NCBI RefSeq assembly: GCF_003626535.1
Contig: NZ_RBAL01000001.1
Span: forward strand, 62,001 to 126,000
Direction of reading: 5' to 3'
DNA length: 64,000 bases
Source of the DNA: Streptomyces hoynatensis
Lineage (GTDB): Bacteria; Actinomycetota; Actinomycetes; Streptomycetales; Streptomycetaceae
The position numbers and the translations under genes are program-made. Below are positions 16,700 through 24,791 of this stretch, piece after piece (the stretch's first letter is position 1; each line of letters opens with the position of its first letter). Below the pieces are notes generated by a model, which ran no database searches, was not told the DNA's origin, and was given only the letters and a program-made list of their open reading frames with translations.

Positions 16700-16726
16700 A
16701 ACGAGAGGGCGCCGCCCGGTCTGACA
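16700..16726 (-). promoter_or_regulatory. Candidate ECF41-dependent promoter
   Basis: On the minus strand TGTCAGA (16726 to 16720) and CGTT (16703 to 16700) are separated by exactly 16 bp. The described ECF41 promoter is TGTCACA-N16-CGTC. The site lies about 65-90 bp before the oxidoreductase start at 16635. Between it and the gene are three TCTCTGGGTT-like direct repeats (about 16648-16678). Confidence 0.6.
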
Positions 16727-16732
16727 GGCGCC

Positions 16733-16752
16733 GCTGTGAGCCCGGTCACAGC
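16733..16752. promoter_or_regulatory. Crp/FNR-type inverted repeat
   Basis: The sequence is GCTGTGA-GCCCGG-TCACAGC: perfect 7-bp arms with a 6-bp spacer that include the Crp-type core TGTGA-N6-TCACA (16735-16750). It is immediately upstream of the candidate ECF41 -35 element on the minus strand and about 150 bp upstream of the divergent gene at 16900. Confidence 0.55.
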
Positions 16753-16899
16753 CGCGGTCTTTCCCGCGGCTCCTCGCGGGGCCACGCTCCTGGGTGCGGA
16801 AGTTCGGAAGGTGTTCCGCGCGGCGTCGCCCGGGCTCCGGGGTGCGCACAGGAGCGGCGGCGAGGGTCCAGGCGGAAAGGCGATCAGAGGAGGACTGCC

Positions 16900-17829
16900 A
16901 TGGGTGTGTCACGCCGAGAGGTGCTGGGCGCGGCGGGTGCCGCGGGGCTGCTGGCGGCCGGGGGCGCGGTCAACGCGGCCGGAGCCGTGGCGGAGGACAG
17001 GTCCGCGCCCCGGCCGCTGATCGGCCGGGCGACCGGCGACCGGCTGCACGTCATGACGTTCAACATCCGCTACGACGCGCACGCCGCGCCGGGCACCGAC
17101 GACTCCTGGACCGACCGGCGCCCGGTGCTCGCCGAACTCCTCGGGCTGGAGCGGCCCACGGTGCTCGGCGTCCAGGAGGCGCTGTACGGCCAGGTCAAGC
17201 AGGTGCACGCGGACCTGCCCGCGGCCTACGACTGGATCGGCCTCGGCCGGGAGGGCGGCGGCCGCGGCGAGTACATGTCGATCTACTTCGACACCCACCG
17301 CGTGGAACCGCTCGACTACGACCACTTCTGGCTCTCGGAAACCCCGAACGTGATCGGTTCGGCGTCGTGGGGGAACACGGTGGTCCGCATGGTGACCTGG
17401 GTGCGGTTCCGCGACCTGCGCACCGGCAGGGAGTTCGTGCACGTCAACACGCACTTCGACCACCAGTCGGAGAACGCGCGGCAGCGCAGCGCGGCCCTGG
17501 TGCGGGAGCGGATCGCCGGCTTCGGCCCGGCCCTGCCGGTCGTGCTGACGGGTGACTTCAACACCCCGGCGGTCACCTCGGACTCCTACCGCATCCTCGT
17601 CACCGAGGGCGGGCTGACGGACGTCTGGCAGGCCGGGCGGCAGCTGACCCCGGAGTGGGGCACGTTCCCCGCCTACGGCGAGCCGGTGCTGCACGCGAAC
17701 CGCATCGACTGGATTCTGGCCAACGGAAACGTCGAGGTGCTCGACGTGGCGATCAACACCTACCGCAAGGACGGCCGTTACCCCTCCGACCACGTGCCGG
17801 TACAGGCCCTGGTCCGGCTCGCCGGCTGA
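16900..17829 (+). CDS. Secreted endonuclease/exonuclease/phosphatase-fold hydrolase
   Basis: The ATG at 16900 has AGAGGAGGA 6 nt upstream; the product has 309 residues. A Tat-type signal (VSRREVLGAAGAAGLLAAGG) suggests export. The EEP fold is complete. MTFNIRYD carries the first Asn, VLGVQEAL the metal-binding Glu, HVNTHFDHQS the His, VLTGDFNT the Asp/Asn pair, and YPSDHVPV the final Asp-His. Bacterial secreted members include DNases, sphingomyelinases and phosphatases, and sequence alone does not separate them. The short length and the TFNIRYD start resemble the many Streptomyces proteins annotated simply as EEP-family. It appears monocistronic and ends at the hairpin at 17841-17886. Confidence 0.88.
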   Translation: MGVSRREVLGAAGAAGLLAAGGAVNAAGAVAEDRSAPRPLIGRATGDRLHVMTFNIRYDAHAAPGTDDSWTDRRPVLAELLGLERPTVLGVQEALYGQVKQVHADLPAAYDWIGLGREGGGRGEYMSIYFDTHRVEPLDYDHFWLSETPNVIGSASWGNTVVRMVTWVRFRDLRTGREFVHVNTHFDHQSENARQRSAALVRERIAGFGPALPVVLTGDFNTPAVTSDSYRILVTEGGLTDVWQAGRQLTPEWGTFPAYGEPVLHANRIDWILANGNVEVLDVAINTYRKDGRYPSDHVPVQALVRLAG

Positions 17830-17840
17830 GCCGGGAGCCG

Positions 17841-17886
17841 CCGCGGGCACCCGGGGCCGCGGGCCGCGCCGCGCGGGTGCCCGCGG
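17841..17886 (+). terminator. Terminator after the EEP-family gene
   Basis: CCGCGGGCACCCG (17841-17853) pairs perfectly with CGGGTGCCCGCGG (17874-17886), with a GC-rich loop of 20 nt. It begins 11 bp after the stop codon. Confidence 0.65.
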
Positions 17887-18030
17887 TTGGCCGCCCGGGG
17901 TGCCGCGGGTCGCGCCGGGTGCCGCTGCCGCTGGGGCGCGCCGGGTGCCCGCGGTTCCCCGCCCGGGGGGCCGCCGTTCGGGCCGGGTGCCCGCGGGTCG
18001 CCGCCCGGGGGGCCGCCGGGCGAGCCGGGG
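17874..18030. repeat. Repeated 13-mer CGGGTGCCCGCGG with flanking CGCCCGGGG
   Basis: The right arm of the terminator recurs exactly at 17942-17954 and 17984-17996. Each copy is followed within about 10 bp by CGCCCGGGG. The last two units extend to CGCCCGGGGGGCCGCC. It looks like local duplication of a terminator arm. Apart from the ribosome site, nothing else is seen in 17887-18154. Confidence 0.65.
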
Positions 18031-18154
18031 CGGGCAGGGCTTCCCCGGCACCCCTGCCGAGGCTTCCCCCCTACGGTCGCGCTCGACGCCTCATGGCCTG
18101 CGCCGCGATGCGGCCCGGGCCGAGGAGGAGAGCGCGACGAAGGAGGACACCCCT

Positions 18155-20182
18155 GTGAGGCAAATCCGCTTGTCCCGATTCCCAGGGCGGGGACGTGGCC
18201 GGCTGCGCGTGGCAGCCGCCCTCCTCGCCGTGGGCGCAACCTCGCTGGTGGCGCCGGTGGCCGCGCGGGCGCAGGCCGGTGATGTGCAGCTGACGCCGGG
18301 TGCGGGTGCGGTGTCGGCGAGTACGAGTGACGGGAATGTGCCGGGGAACGTGGTGGACGACGACTACTCCACCCGCTGGTCGGGGGAGGGGGACGGCGCC
18401 TGGCTGCAGTTGGATCTGGGGTCGGTGGTGACGGTCAGCCACATCAAGCTGGCGGTGTACCAGGGCACCTCGCGGCGCAATGTGTTCGAGTTGCAGTACT
18501 GGGACGGTGCGCGCTGGGTCACCGTGGTCGACGGGGAGAGCGCCGGGAACACGACGGGGCTTGAGTCCTTCGACTTCACGCCCGTGCAGACCTCCAAGGT
18601 CCGCTACGTCGGGCACGGTTACGAGGGGGACGGCGCGGGCGACTGGAACAGCCTGACCGAGGTCGAGGTCTGGGGCACCCGCGACGGCGACGGCGACGGG
18701 GATGGCGACGGGGACGGGGACGGGGACGGCGGGGCCGAGTTGCCCTCCGACGTGCTGGACCTGAGCGACTGGAAGCTGACCCTGCCCATCGGCGACGACG
18801 AGGAGCCCACCGAGATCTACCAGCCCGAACTCGACGGCTACTCCCACGAGGAGTACTTCACGGTCAACGAGACGGGGGACGCGGTGCGGTTCCGGGCGCC
18901 GGTGAACGGGGTCACCACCGGCGGCTCCAGCAACCCGCGCTCCGAGCTGCGGGAGATGGAGGAGGGCGGCGCGGACGAGATCGCCTGGCCGGCGGACGAG
19001 GGAACGCACCGGCTGACGCTCACCGAGGCGTTCACGCACCTGCCCGAGGGGCGGCCCTACGTGGTGGGGGCGCAGATCCACGGCGAGGACGACGACGTGA
19101 CCGCGCTGCGGCTGGAGGGCTCGGAGCTGTGGATCACCGATGACGACACCACGCACCACCACCTGATCACCGACGACTACGAGCTGGGCACGTTCTTCGA
19201 GTTCTCGTACGTGGTCAGTGACGGGCAGATCGAGATGTACTACAACGGCGAGCTGGAGACGACGCTGGACTACTCCGGCTCCGGCAACTACTTCAAGGCC
19301 GGCGCCTACACGCAGGCCAACTGCGGCAACACCGACCCCTGCAGCGACGACAACTACGGCGAGACCGAGATCTCCGCCCTCAGCGTCAGCCACGGCGACG
19401 GAAGCGGGGACGGGGACGGGACCGGCGACGGCGACGGGGACGGCGACGGGGACGGCGACGGGGGGAGTGACCCGACGCAGGCCGCCGACCGGTACGGCTG
19501 GGGCACGCCGCTGCCGATCTCGGACGAGTTCGACTACACCGGGCCGGTCGACCCCGACAAGTGGGCGGTGCCCAGCGGTGACGTCGGCGGCACGGAAGGC
19601 TGCTGGGAGGGGCACGCCGGCAACGGCCGCAGGTGCGCGGCCAACAGCAGCGTCGCGAACGGCATCCTCAGCATGGTCGGCGAGGAGAACGGCGACACCG
19701 GCTGGCTGCGGCAGGAGAGCGAGCAGCGGTACGGCCGGTGGGAGATCAGGTCCCGCTCGCGGAACACCGGGGACAGCGGCGAGCTCTACCACGTGCTGCA
19801 CCTGATCTGGCCCACCGAGGGCAACCGGCTGGAGAACGGCGAGTACGACTGGGTCGAGAACTCCGACCCGGAAGGCCAGTGCCTCGCCGCGTGGCTGCAC
19901 TACCCGCAGAGCCCGTCCGACGACAAGGAACACCAGGAGTACTGCCCGCTCGACGTGACCGAGTGGCACAACTACGCCTTCGAATGGACGCCGGACGGGG
20001 TGGCCGGCTACGTCGACGGCGTGGAGTGGTTCCGGATGGAGGACGGCGCCGACGACGGCCGCGGCGACATCCAGGACATGCCCTCGGGGCACCTCAACAT
20101 CCAGCTGGACAACTTCACCGGCGAGAGCGGCCTGCGCCCCGCCGTCCTGGAGGTCGACTGGGTCAGGAACTACGCCATCTGA
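18155..20182 (+). CDS. Secreted modular enzyme: discoidin/CBM + PL7 alginate lyase + GH16
   Basis: The GTG at 18155 has AGGAGG 8 nt upstream; the product has 675 residues. Order: signal peptide (1 to about 43), F5/8 type C domain (about 44-175), an (Asp-Gly)n linker (176-193), PL7 domain (about 195-408), a second (Asp-Gly)n linker (413-437) and a GH16-like domain (438-675). PL7 hallmarks are present in order: RSELREM, QIHG and YFKAGAYTQ. The GH16 domain has DEFDYTGPVDPDKW and the catalytic EYDWVE, which fits ExDxxE, plus a final LEVDWVRNY strand. Both catalytic domains therefore look intact. PL7 enzymes cut alginate or related uronic polymers; GH16 enzymes cut beta-glucans or galactans, and this one is divergent. 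A single protein joining both activities is unusual. Confidence 0.88.
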   Translation: MRQIRLSRFPGRGRGRLRVAAALLAVGATSLVAPVAARAQAGDVQLTPGAGAVSASTSDGNVPGNVVDDDYSTRWSGEGDGAWLQLDLGSVVTVSHIKLAVYQGTSRRNVFELQYWDGARWVTVVDGESAGNTTGLESFDFTPVQTSKVRYVGHGYEGDGAGDWNSLTEVEVWGTRDGDGDGDGDGDGDGDGGAELPSDVLDLSDWKLTLPIGDDEEPTEIYQPELDGYSHEEYFTVNETGDAVRFRAPVNGVTTGGSSNPRSELREMEEGGADEIAWPADEGTHRLTLTEAFTHLPEGRPYVVGAQIHGEDDDVTALRLEGSELWITDDDTTHHHLITDDYELGTFFEFSYVVSDGQIEMYYNGELETTLDYSGSGNYFKAGAYTQANCGNTDPCSDDNYGETEISALSVSHGDGSGDGDGTGDGDGDGDGDGDGGSDPTQAADRYGWGTPLPISDEFDYTGPVDPDKWAVPSGDVGGTEGCWEGHAGNGRRCAANSSVANGILSMVGEENGDTGWLRQESEQRYGRWEIRSRSRNTGDSGELYHVLHLIWPTEGNRLENGEYDWVENSDPEGQCLAAWLHYPQSPSDDKEHQEYCPLDVTEWHNYAFEWTPDGVAGYVDGVEWFRMEDGADDGRGDIQDMPSGHLNIQLDNFTGESGLRPAVLEVDWVRNYAI

Positions 20183-20644
20183 GAACCCCCGCCGGGGCGG
20201 CAGGGCGCGGCGCAGGCCGCCCGCCCGGCCCGCCGCCCGGCCGCGACGGCCCGCCGGATTCCCGGCGGGCCGTTCCGCGTCGCGGATGCGTCGGCGCACG
20301 TCCCCGCCCGGCCCGTTGCCCGAGCCCTTTCCCGTCGCGTTGCCGAACCCTTCGCCGTGCCGTGGCCCCTCTCACCACCCCTGCCCTTCACCGGATATCC
20401 CAAGGGGTCACCGATTCTTCTCTCTGTCTTCACTCGGGCTTTTCCCCCGAACCTTTCCCTATTCTTCCCCGGCTCCTTCCCTCGGCTTTCCGAAGCTCTC
20501 CTGTGCTTTCCTCGGCATTCTTTCGGCATCTTCTCCGGCGACTGTTCCCGACGGGGAGGCGTCACCGGGCGCAACCTGCAACGCTGGACGAGCGTGACCA
20601 TGTCCGAGGACGCTCGAAGCGGCGCCGAGGGAGGAAGGACGGCA
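20183..20644. other. Gene-free leader, partly pyrimidine-rich
   Basis: The stretch 20380-20545 is unusually rich in TTC/CTC on the plus strand, unlike the GC-saturated flanks. It could hold the promoter and untranslated leader of the kinase gene at 20645. Open frames running through it have no ribosome site. No hairpin terminator is obvious after the stop at 20182. Confidence 0.45.
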
Positions 20645-22810
20645 ATGGAGGCGTTATATCCGCAGGACCCGTCGGCCATCGGCCCCCACCGGCTGCTGGC
20701 GCGGCTGGGCGAGGGCGGAATGGGGCGCGTTTTCCTGGGCCGTTCGCCCAGCGGGCGGATGGTTGCGATCAAGGTCCTGCACAGCGAGCTGGCGCGGGAC
20801 CTCCACTTCAGGCGGCGGTTCCGCGCGGAGGCCGAGGCGGCCCGGCGGGTCAGCGCCATGTGGACGGCGCCCCTCCTGGACGCCGACCTCGACTCGGCCG
20901 TCCCCTGGATCGCCACGGCGTACGTGCCGGGTTCCTCGCTGCGTGAGGTGGTGGACGCCTGGCACGGGCCGCTGCCGGAACACTCGGTGTGGGCGCTGGC
21001 GTACGGCCTGTCGAGCGCGCTGACGGCGATCCACGGCAACGGGCTGATCCACCGGGACCTGAAGCCCTCGAACGTGATGGTGACCCTGGACGGCCCCAAG
21101 GTCATCGACTTCGGCATCGCGCGGGCCGTCGACGCCGCCGCGCTGACGCGGACCGGCGGCATGGTCGGCTCCCCCGGGTACATGCCACCCGAGCAGATCA
21201 GGGGGGAGCGGGTCGCGGGCGCGGCGGACGTGTTCGCGCTGGGCGCGGTCCTGGCGTACGCCGCCACCGGCATGTCCCCGTTCTCCTGGGACGGGGCGCA
21301 GCCCCCCACGGTGATGTACCGGGTGCTGAACGACCCGCCCCACCTGGGGCCAGAGGACGGGCCGCTGACGGGGGACCTGCGGACCATCGTGCTCCACTGC
21401 CTGGCCAAGGACCCGGCCCAGCGGCTTGACCCGGCCGAACTCGGGCCCTTCGCCAAGCGGCGGGCCGGCAGCGTCTACTGGCTGCCGTCCGAACTCACGG
21501 CCCGGCTGGGGCAGGTGGCGGCGAACCTGCTCGCCTTCGACGGCCCCGAGGCCGATCGGCCGCCCTCCTCCTGGGGCCCGCGCCCGCCCTCGGCCTGGGA
21601 CCCGCCCTCCCCTGCCTCCCCTTCGCCCGCCTCGCCCCCCGCCGGATCGCCCCCGTTCCTCTCTCCCGTGCCCGCCTCGCCCGAGTCGGCCCCGCCCGCG
21701 TCCGTGCCCCCTGCCGCCGCCTCGCCCGCCTCCGCGTCGCCCGAGCCGCCGGTGCGTCACAACCAGACCACGTACGACTCGGGACACGCCCCCTGGGCCG
21801 CCGGGAACTCGCCGGCGCCCACGCCCGCCGCGGCTCCCGCCGGTCCCCCGCTGCCCGGCTCGCAGGCACCGTCCTGGACGCTCCCCACGCCGGCCCCGGC
21901 TCCGCCCGCCGCGCGGTGGGGCCGCGGGCGTTACGCGCTGGCGGGGGTGTCCGGGGCGGTGGCGCTCACCCTCGGGGCCTGGCTGATCGTCGCGAACGTG
22001 GGGGGCGAGAACGGCGAGGCGCAGGGGCAGCAGCCCTCGGCCGGCTCCGCCCCCCTGGAGGTGCGGGAGGCGGGCGAGCTCATCGTGCACGCGGGCATCA
22101 AGGACGACCCCCCGATCATCTTCGCGGAGGACGAGACCGGGGAACTGGCCGGCTTCGAGGTGGACCTCGCCGAGGCGATCGGGCGGCAACTGGGCGTCCC
22201 CGTCGTGTTCGACCAGTCCGACGACGGGGACACCGCCGCCCAGGCCGCCGTCCGCGAGGGCCGCGAGTCGGCCAACCACATCGCGGTGGGCAGTTTCGTG
22301 GACAACGAGCGCGAACGGGAGACGCTGGGCGTCGACTTCGTCAACCACTTCGTCGACGGCTGGGCCGTGGTGAGCGAGGACCCGGAACGCTCCGGGGACC
22401 TCGACGACCTGTGCGGCCTCCGGATCGCCGTCTACCAGGACAGTGAGACCGAGGAGTCGGTGCGCAGGCACACCGAGGACTGCGCGGGGAACACCGAGAT
22501 CCTGCCGAGCGCCACCAAGGACGACATGGCCGAGGCGGTCAGGGAGGGCAGGGCCGACGTGGTGGTGATGCTGTACACGCAGGCGGCGTACTACATCGCC
22601 GAGGAGGCCACCTGGCTCAGCATCAGCTTCGCCGGGGAGAACCAGGGCTCCCGGGGCATCGCGGTGCCCTCCGGCCAGCCGGAACTGCGGGAGGCCGTCC
22701 ACGACGCGCTCGGCGAGCTGATGACGGACGGCACCTACGCGGACCTGACGAGGCGCTGGCACATCGAGGAGGCCGCCCTCAGCCACCCGGACGTCAACCG
22801 CGGCACGTGA
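20645..22810 (+). CDS. Receptor Ser/Thr kinase with extracellular family-3 solute-binding domain
   Basis: The ATG at 20645 follows GGGAGGAAGGA; the product has 721 residues. The kinase domain (about 12-270) is complete: LGEGGMGRVFLG, VAIKVL, HRDLKPSNVM, DFGIARA and PPEQIRG. A Pro/Ala/Ser-rich linker (about 300-425) leads to one membrane segment (RYALAGVSGAVALTLGAWLIVANV, about 428-451 when read as two halves). The outer part (about 470-715) is a periplasmic-binding-protein fold of the amino-acid (SBP_bac_3) class: ELIVHAGIKDDPPIIF, LAGFEVDLAEAIGRQLGV, LCGLRIAVYQDSETEESV, and a closing LMTDGTYADLTRRW. The design suggests direct sensing of a small solute coupled to phosphorylation. Codon 4 is TTA (20654-20656), so bldA control is likely. 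An FHA protein gene faces it at 23472. Confidence 0.92.
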   Translation: MEALYPQDPSAIGPHRLLARLGEGGMGRVFLGRSPSGRMVAIKVLHSELARDLHFRRRFRAEAEAARRVSAMWTAPLLDADLDSAVPWIATAYVPGSSLREVVDAWHGPLPEHSVWALAYGLSSALTAIHGNGLIHRDLKPSNVMVTLDGPKVIDFGIARAVDAAALTRTGGMVGSPGYMPPEQIRGERVAGAADVFALGAVLAYAATGMSPFSWDGAQPPTVMYRVLNDPPHLGPEDGPLTGDLRTIVLHCLAKDPAQRLDPAELGPFAKRRAGSVYWLPSELTARLGQVAANLLAFDGPEADRPPSSWGPRPPSAWDPPSPASPSPASPPAGSPPFLSPVPASPESAPPASVPPAAASPASASPEPPVRHNQTTYDSGHAPWAAGNSPAPTPAAAPAGPPLPGSQAPSWTLPTPAPAPPAARWGRGRYALAGVSGAVALTLGAWLIVANVGGENGEAQGQQPSAGSAPLEVREAGELIVHAGIKDDPPIIFAEDETGELAGFEVDLAEAIGRQLGVPVVFDQSDDGDTAAQAAVREGRESANHIAVGSFVDNERERETLGVDFVNHFVDGWAVVSEDPERSGDLDDLCGLRIAVYQDSETEESVRRHTEDCAGNTEILPSATKDDMAEAVREGRADVVVMLYTQAAYYIAEEATWLSISFAGENQGSRGIAVPSGQPELREAVHDALGELMTDGTYADLTRRWHIEEAALSHPDVNRGT

Positions 22811-23471
22811 ACCCTCCGGGAGCCGCCCCCACCCACCCTCGGCCGGCCGCCTCCCGCCCGCCCGCTCCGCGCGCGCCGCTTGCCTCCCGCGCGCCGCCCA
22901 TCGGCCGGACGACGCGGTCGGTCCGCGGTCGGGGTGGTGCGGGCGTGGTGGGGGGCGCGGCCGGGTTGGGCGGTGCGGCCGGGCCCGGTGGTGCGGGCGA
23001 GGCCGGGGTGGCGCGGGCGGGTCGGAGCGGTGCGGGCGTGGTGGGGGTGGCGCGGCCGGGCCGGGCGGTGCGGGCCGTGGCTCGGGCGGTCAGGTTGTCC
23101 CGCGTGGTTGGGTTGTTCCCGCGCGGCCAAGTGTCCGCGCCGCGTGGCGGACCCGTGGCGTGGCGGACCGTGCGTGGGGGCGCGTGGCGTGGCGGCGCGG
23201 TCGGCCTCCGCCCTGAGCGGCGCGGATGGCACGTGCGAATGCGCCGGCCCGGCAGGCGCGTTCCCGAGGCGGCGGGCTCGCCGAGCGGGCAGCGCGCGCG
23301 GCGGCTACGTGCTCGCGCCGGGCGGCTACGCGCCCGCGCGGCCAGCGGCCACGGCCGCCAGTCGCCCTCGCGCGGCGGACGTGCGTGCGCGGCGACGATG
23401 CGCCCGCGCGGCAACGCCACCCGCACGCGGCGGGCACGCTCGCGCGGTAGCGTCGCGCTCGCCGGGCAACC
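22811..23471. other. 660-bp gene-free, low-complexity GC/GTG-rich stretch
   Basis: This stretch lies between the convergent kinase and FHA genes. It holds degenerate GGTGCGGGCG- and CGCGGCGG-type short repeats (for example 22930-23085) and no start with a ribosome site on either strand. The codon pattern of all long frames is unlike the neighbours. I see no RNA gene here. Confidence 0.5.
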
Positions 23472-24266
23472 TCACTCCCCCAGCAGACCCAGGTCCGACT
23501 TGAGCAGCGTGGTGCTGACGATCAGCTCCATGATCAGGTTGTGGTTGAGGGTGTTGCCGACCGGCGGCGGAACCTCCTCCTCCAGCAGGCCAGGCACCGA
23601 ACGGCTCAGCCGCTTGCGCACGTTCGTGACGATGTGGGCCGCCCGGCGTTCCCCCCACCGCTCCTGCGGCCGCAACTCGCTCAGCTCCGCGGCCACTTGG
23701 GCCCAGGTCAGCGGCTGCGGATACGGCTCGTTGCGCAGGTAACGCTGCCCGAGACACACCAGCACCAGCTTCTCGACCGGGCTCAGCGGCCACACCTGGG
23801 GCCCCCGCGTCGCGGCCTCGTGCTCCACTCCGGCGGACGCCGAGGGGGAGGGGGCGGCGATCCGCACCTCCAGCAGGTGCTCCTGCCGCGGGCCGAGGAT
23901 GAACAACGGCGTGTAACCCGTGGGCAGGTCGGCCAGGTCCCCGCTGAGCACGAGCCGCGAGGGGGAGAGCCGGATCGGCAGCCGGCCCAGGTTGTGCAGC
24001 ACCCAGCGCGTGTCCTCGCGCACGAAGTGCCCGTGCTGCCGGCTGACGTGCGGGTCCTCCGCGCCGACACACACGTGGACATCGGGCTCGCTGCGTCCGA
24101 AGACCAGCCGGAACCCGGCGTCAGGCGCGACGCTCATGCCACCGTTCACGCCCAGGACGAACAGCGTCCCGGGCCGGACGGACGCCGGGAGCGGGCGCGT
24201 CAGACTGCCGAAGTCCCTCGGCAGGAGGTTCACCTTGCTCGACGAGCCGGACATCGGTGGCGTCAC
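23472..24266 (-). CDS. FHA-domain protein with C-terminal winged-helix-like region
   Basis: The GTG at 24266 has AAGGGA about 6 nt upstream, giving 264 residues. The FHA core spans about residues 30-105: FGRSEPDVHVCVG, the phosphothreonine-binding DPHVSRQHGHF, and WVLHNLG. The C-terminal 110 residues begin LSPVEKLVLVCLGQRYL and continue TWAQVAAELSEL and AAHIVTNVRKRLSR, which looks like a winged-helix fold also seen in other actinobacterial FHA proteins. It would bind phosphothreonine on partner proteins and may bind DNA. The nearest kinase is the receptor kinase encoded head-on at 20645-22810, a plausible but unproven partner. No membrane segment is present, so the protein is cytoplasmic. Confidence 0.85.
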   Translation of the reverse strand: MTPPMSGSSSKVNLLPRDFGSLTRPLPASVRPGTLFVLGVNGGMSVAPDAGFRLVFGRSEPDVHVCVGAEDPHVSRQHGHFVREDTRWVLHNLGRLPIRLSPSRLVLSGDLADLPTGYTPLFILGPRQEHLLEVRIAAPSPSASAGVEHEAATRGPQVWPLSPVEKLVLVCLGQRYLRNEPYPQPLTWAQVAAELSELRPQERWGERRAAHIVTNVRKRLSRSVPGLLEEEVPPPVGNTLNHNLIMELIVSTTLLKSDLGLLGE

Positions 24267-24472
24267 CGCCCATCCCTTCTCCCTGCGTCACCCCGAGATT
24301 ACCTCCGGTCGCCTCCACCGGGAGAGTGCCCGCAACCGGCGCACAACCGGCCGAAGCCCCCGGCAACCCCGACCCAACTCTCTACGCCACCCCTACCCGG
24401 CCCCCGGCACCCCCGTCACACCGGCCGAAAACCCCATCGGCCCCCGCCTCCCCGGTGCCTACACTCCTCGCC

Positions 24473-24736
24473 ATGAACGTCCGTGAGGTCAGCCCGCTCG
24501 ACACCACCTGGGAACAGGACCACGCCCGCTACCGGGTCTACTTCTGGGACGTGGCGGCCATGGCGTCCGACGAGTACGAGGTCCTGGGAGAGGTCGACGT
24601 CGAGGAGGTCCTGGCCTGGGCGTCCCGGTACGCGGCCGAACGCGGCTGGTCGTACACCGTCTACGCCCTCGCCCTCGACAACGGGCGCCCGGGCCTCATC
24701 CGCCTCGCGGGCGTCCTCGGCGACCCGTTCGCCTGA
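24473..24736 (+). CDS. Small conserved-looking hypothetical protein (87 aa)
   Basis: The ATG at 24473 gives an acidic, compact protein: MNVREVSPLDTTWEQD, then YRVYFWDVAAMASDEYEV, EVDVEEVLAWASRYA, and GLIRLAGVLGDPFA. The codon bias is typical of the genome. A -10-like TACACT at 24460-24465 lies 7 nt before the ATG and there is no ribosome site, so the message is probably leaderless. The gene diverges from the FHA gene at 24266. I do not recognise a family with a known function. Confidence 0.7.
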   Translation: MNVREVSPLDTTWEQDHARYRVYFWDVAAMASDEYEVLGEVDVEEVLAWASRYAAERGWSYTVYALALDNGRPGLIRLAGVLGDPFA

Positions 24737-24791
24737 CGACTCCCGGAAACTTTCCCCGTCCCGTCCCCGGCGCCGCCCGGGCGACCGCTCC

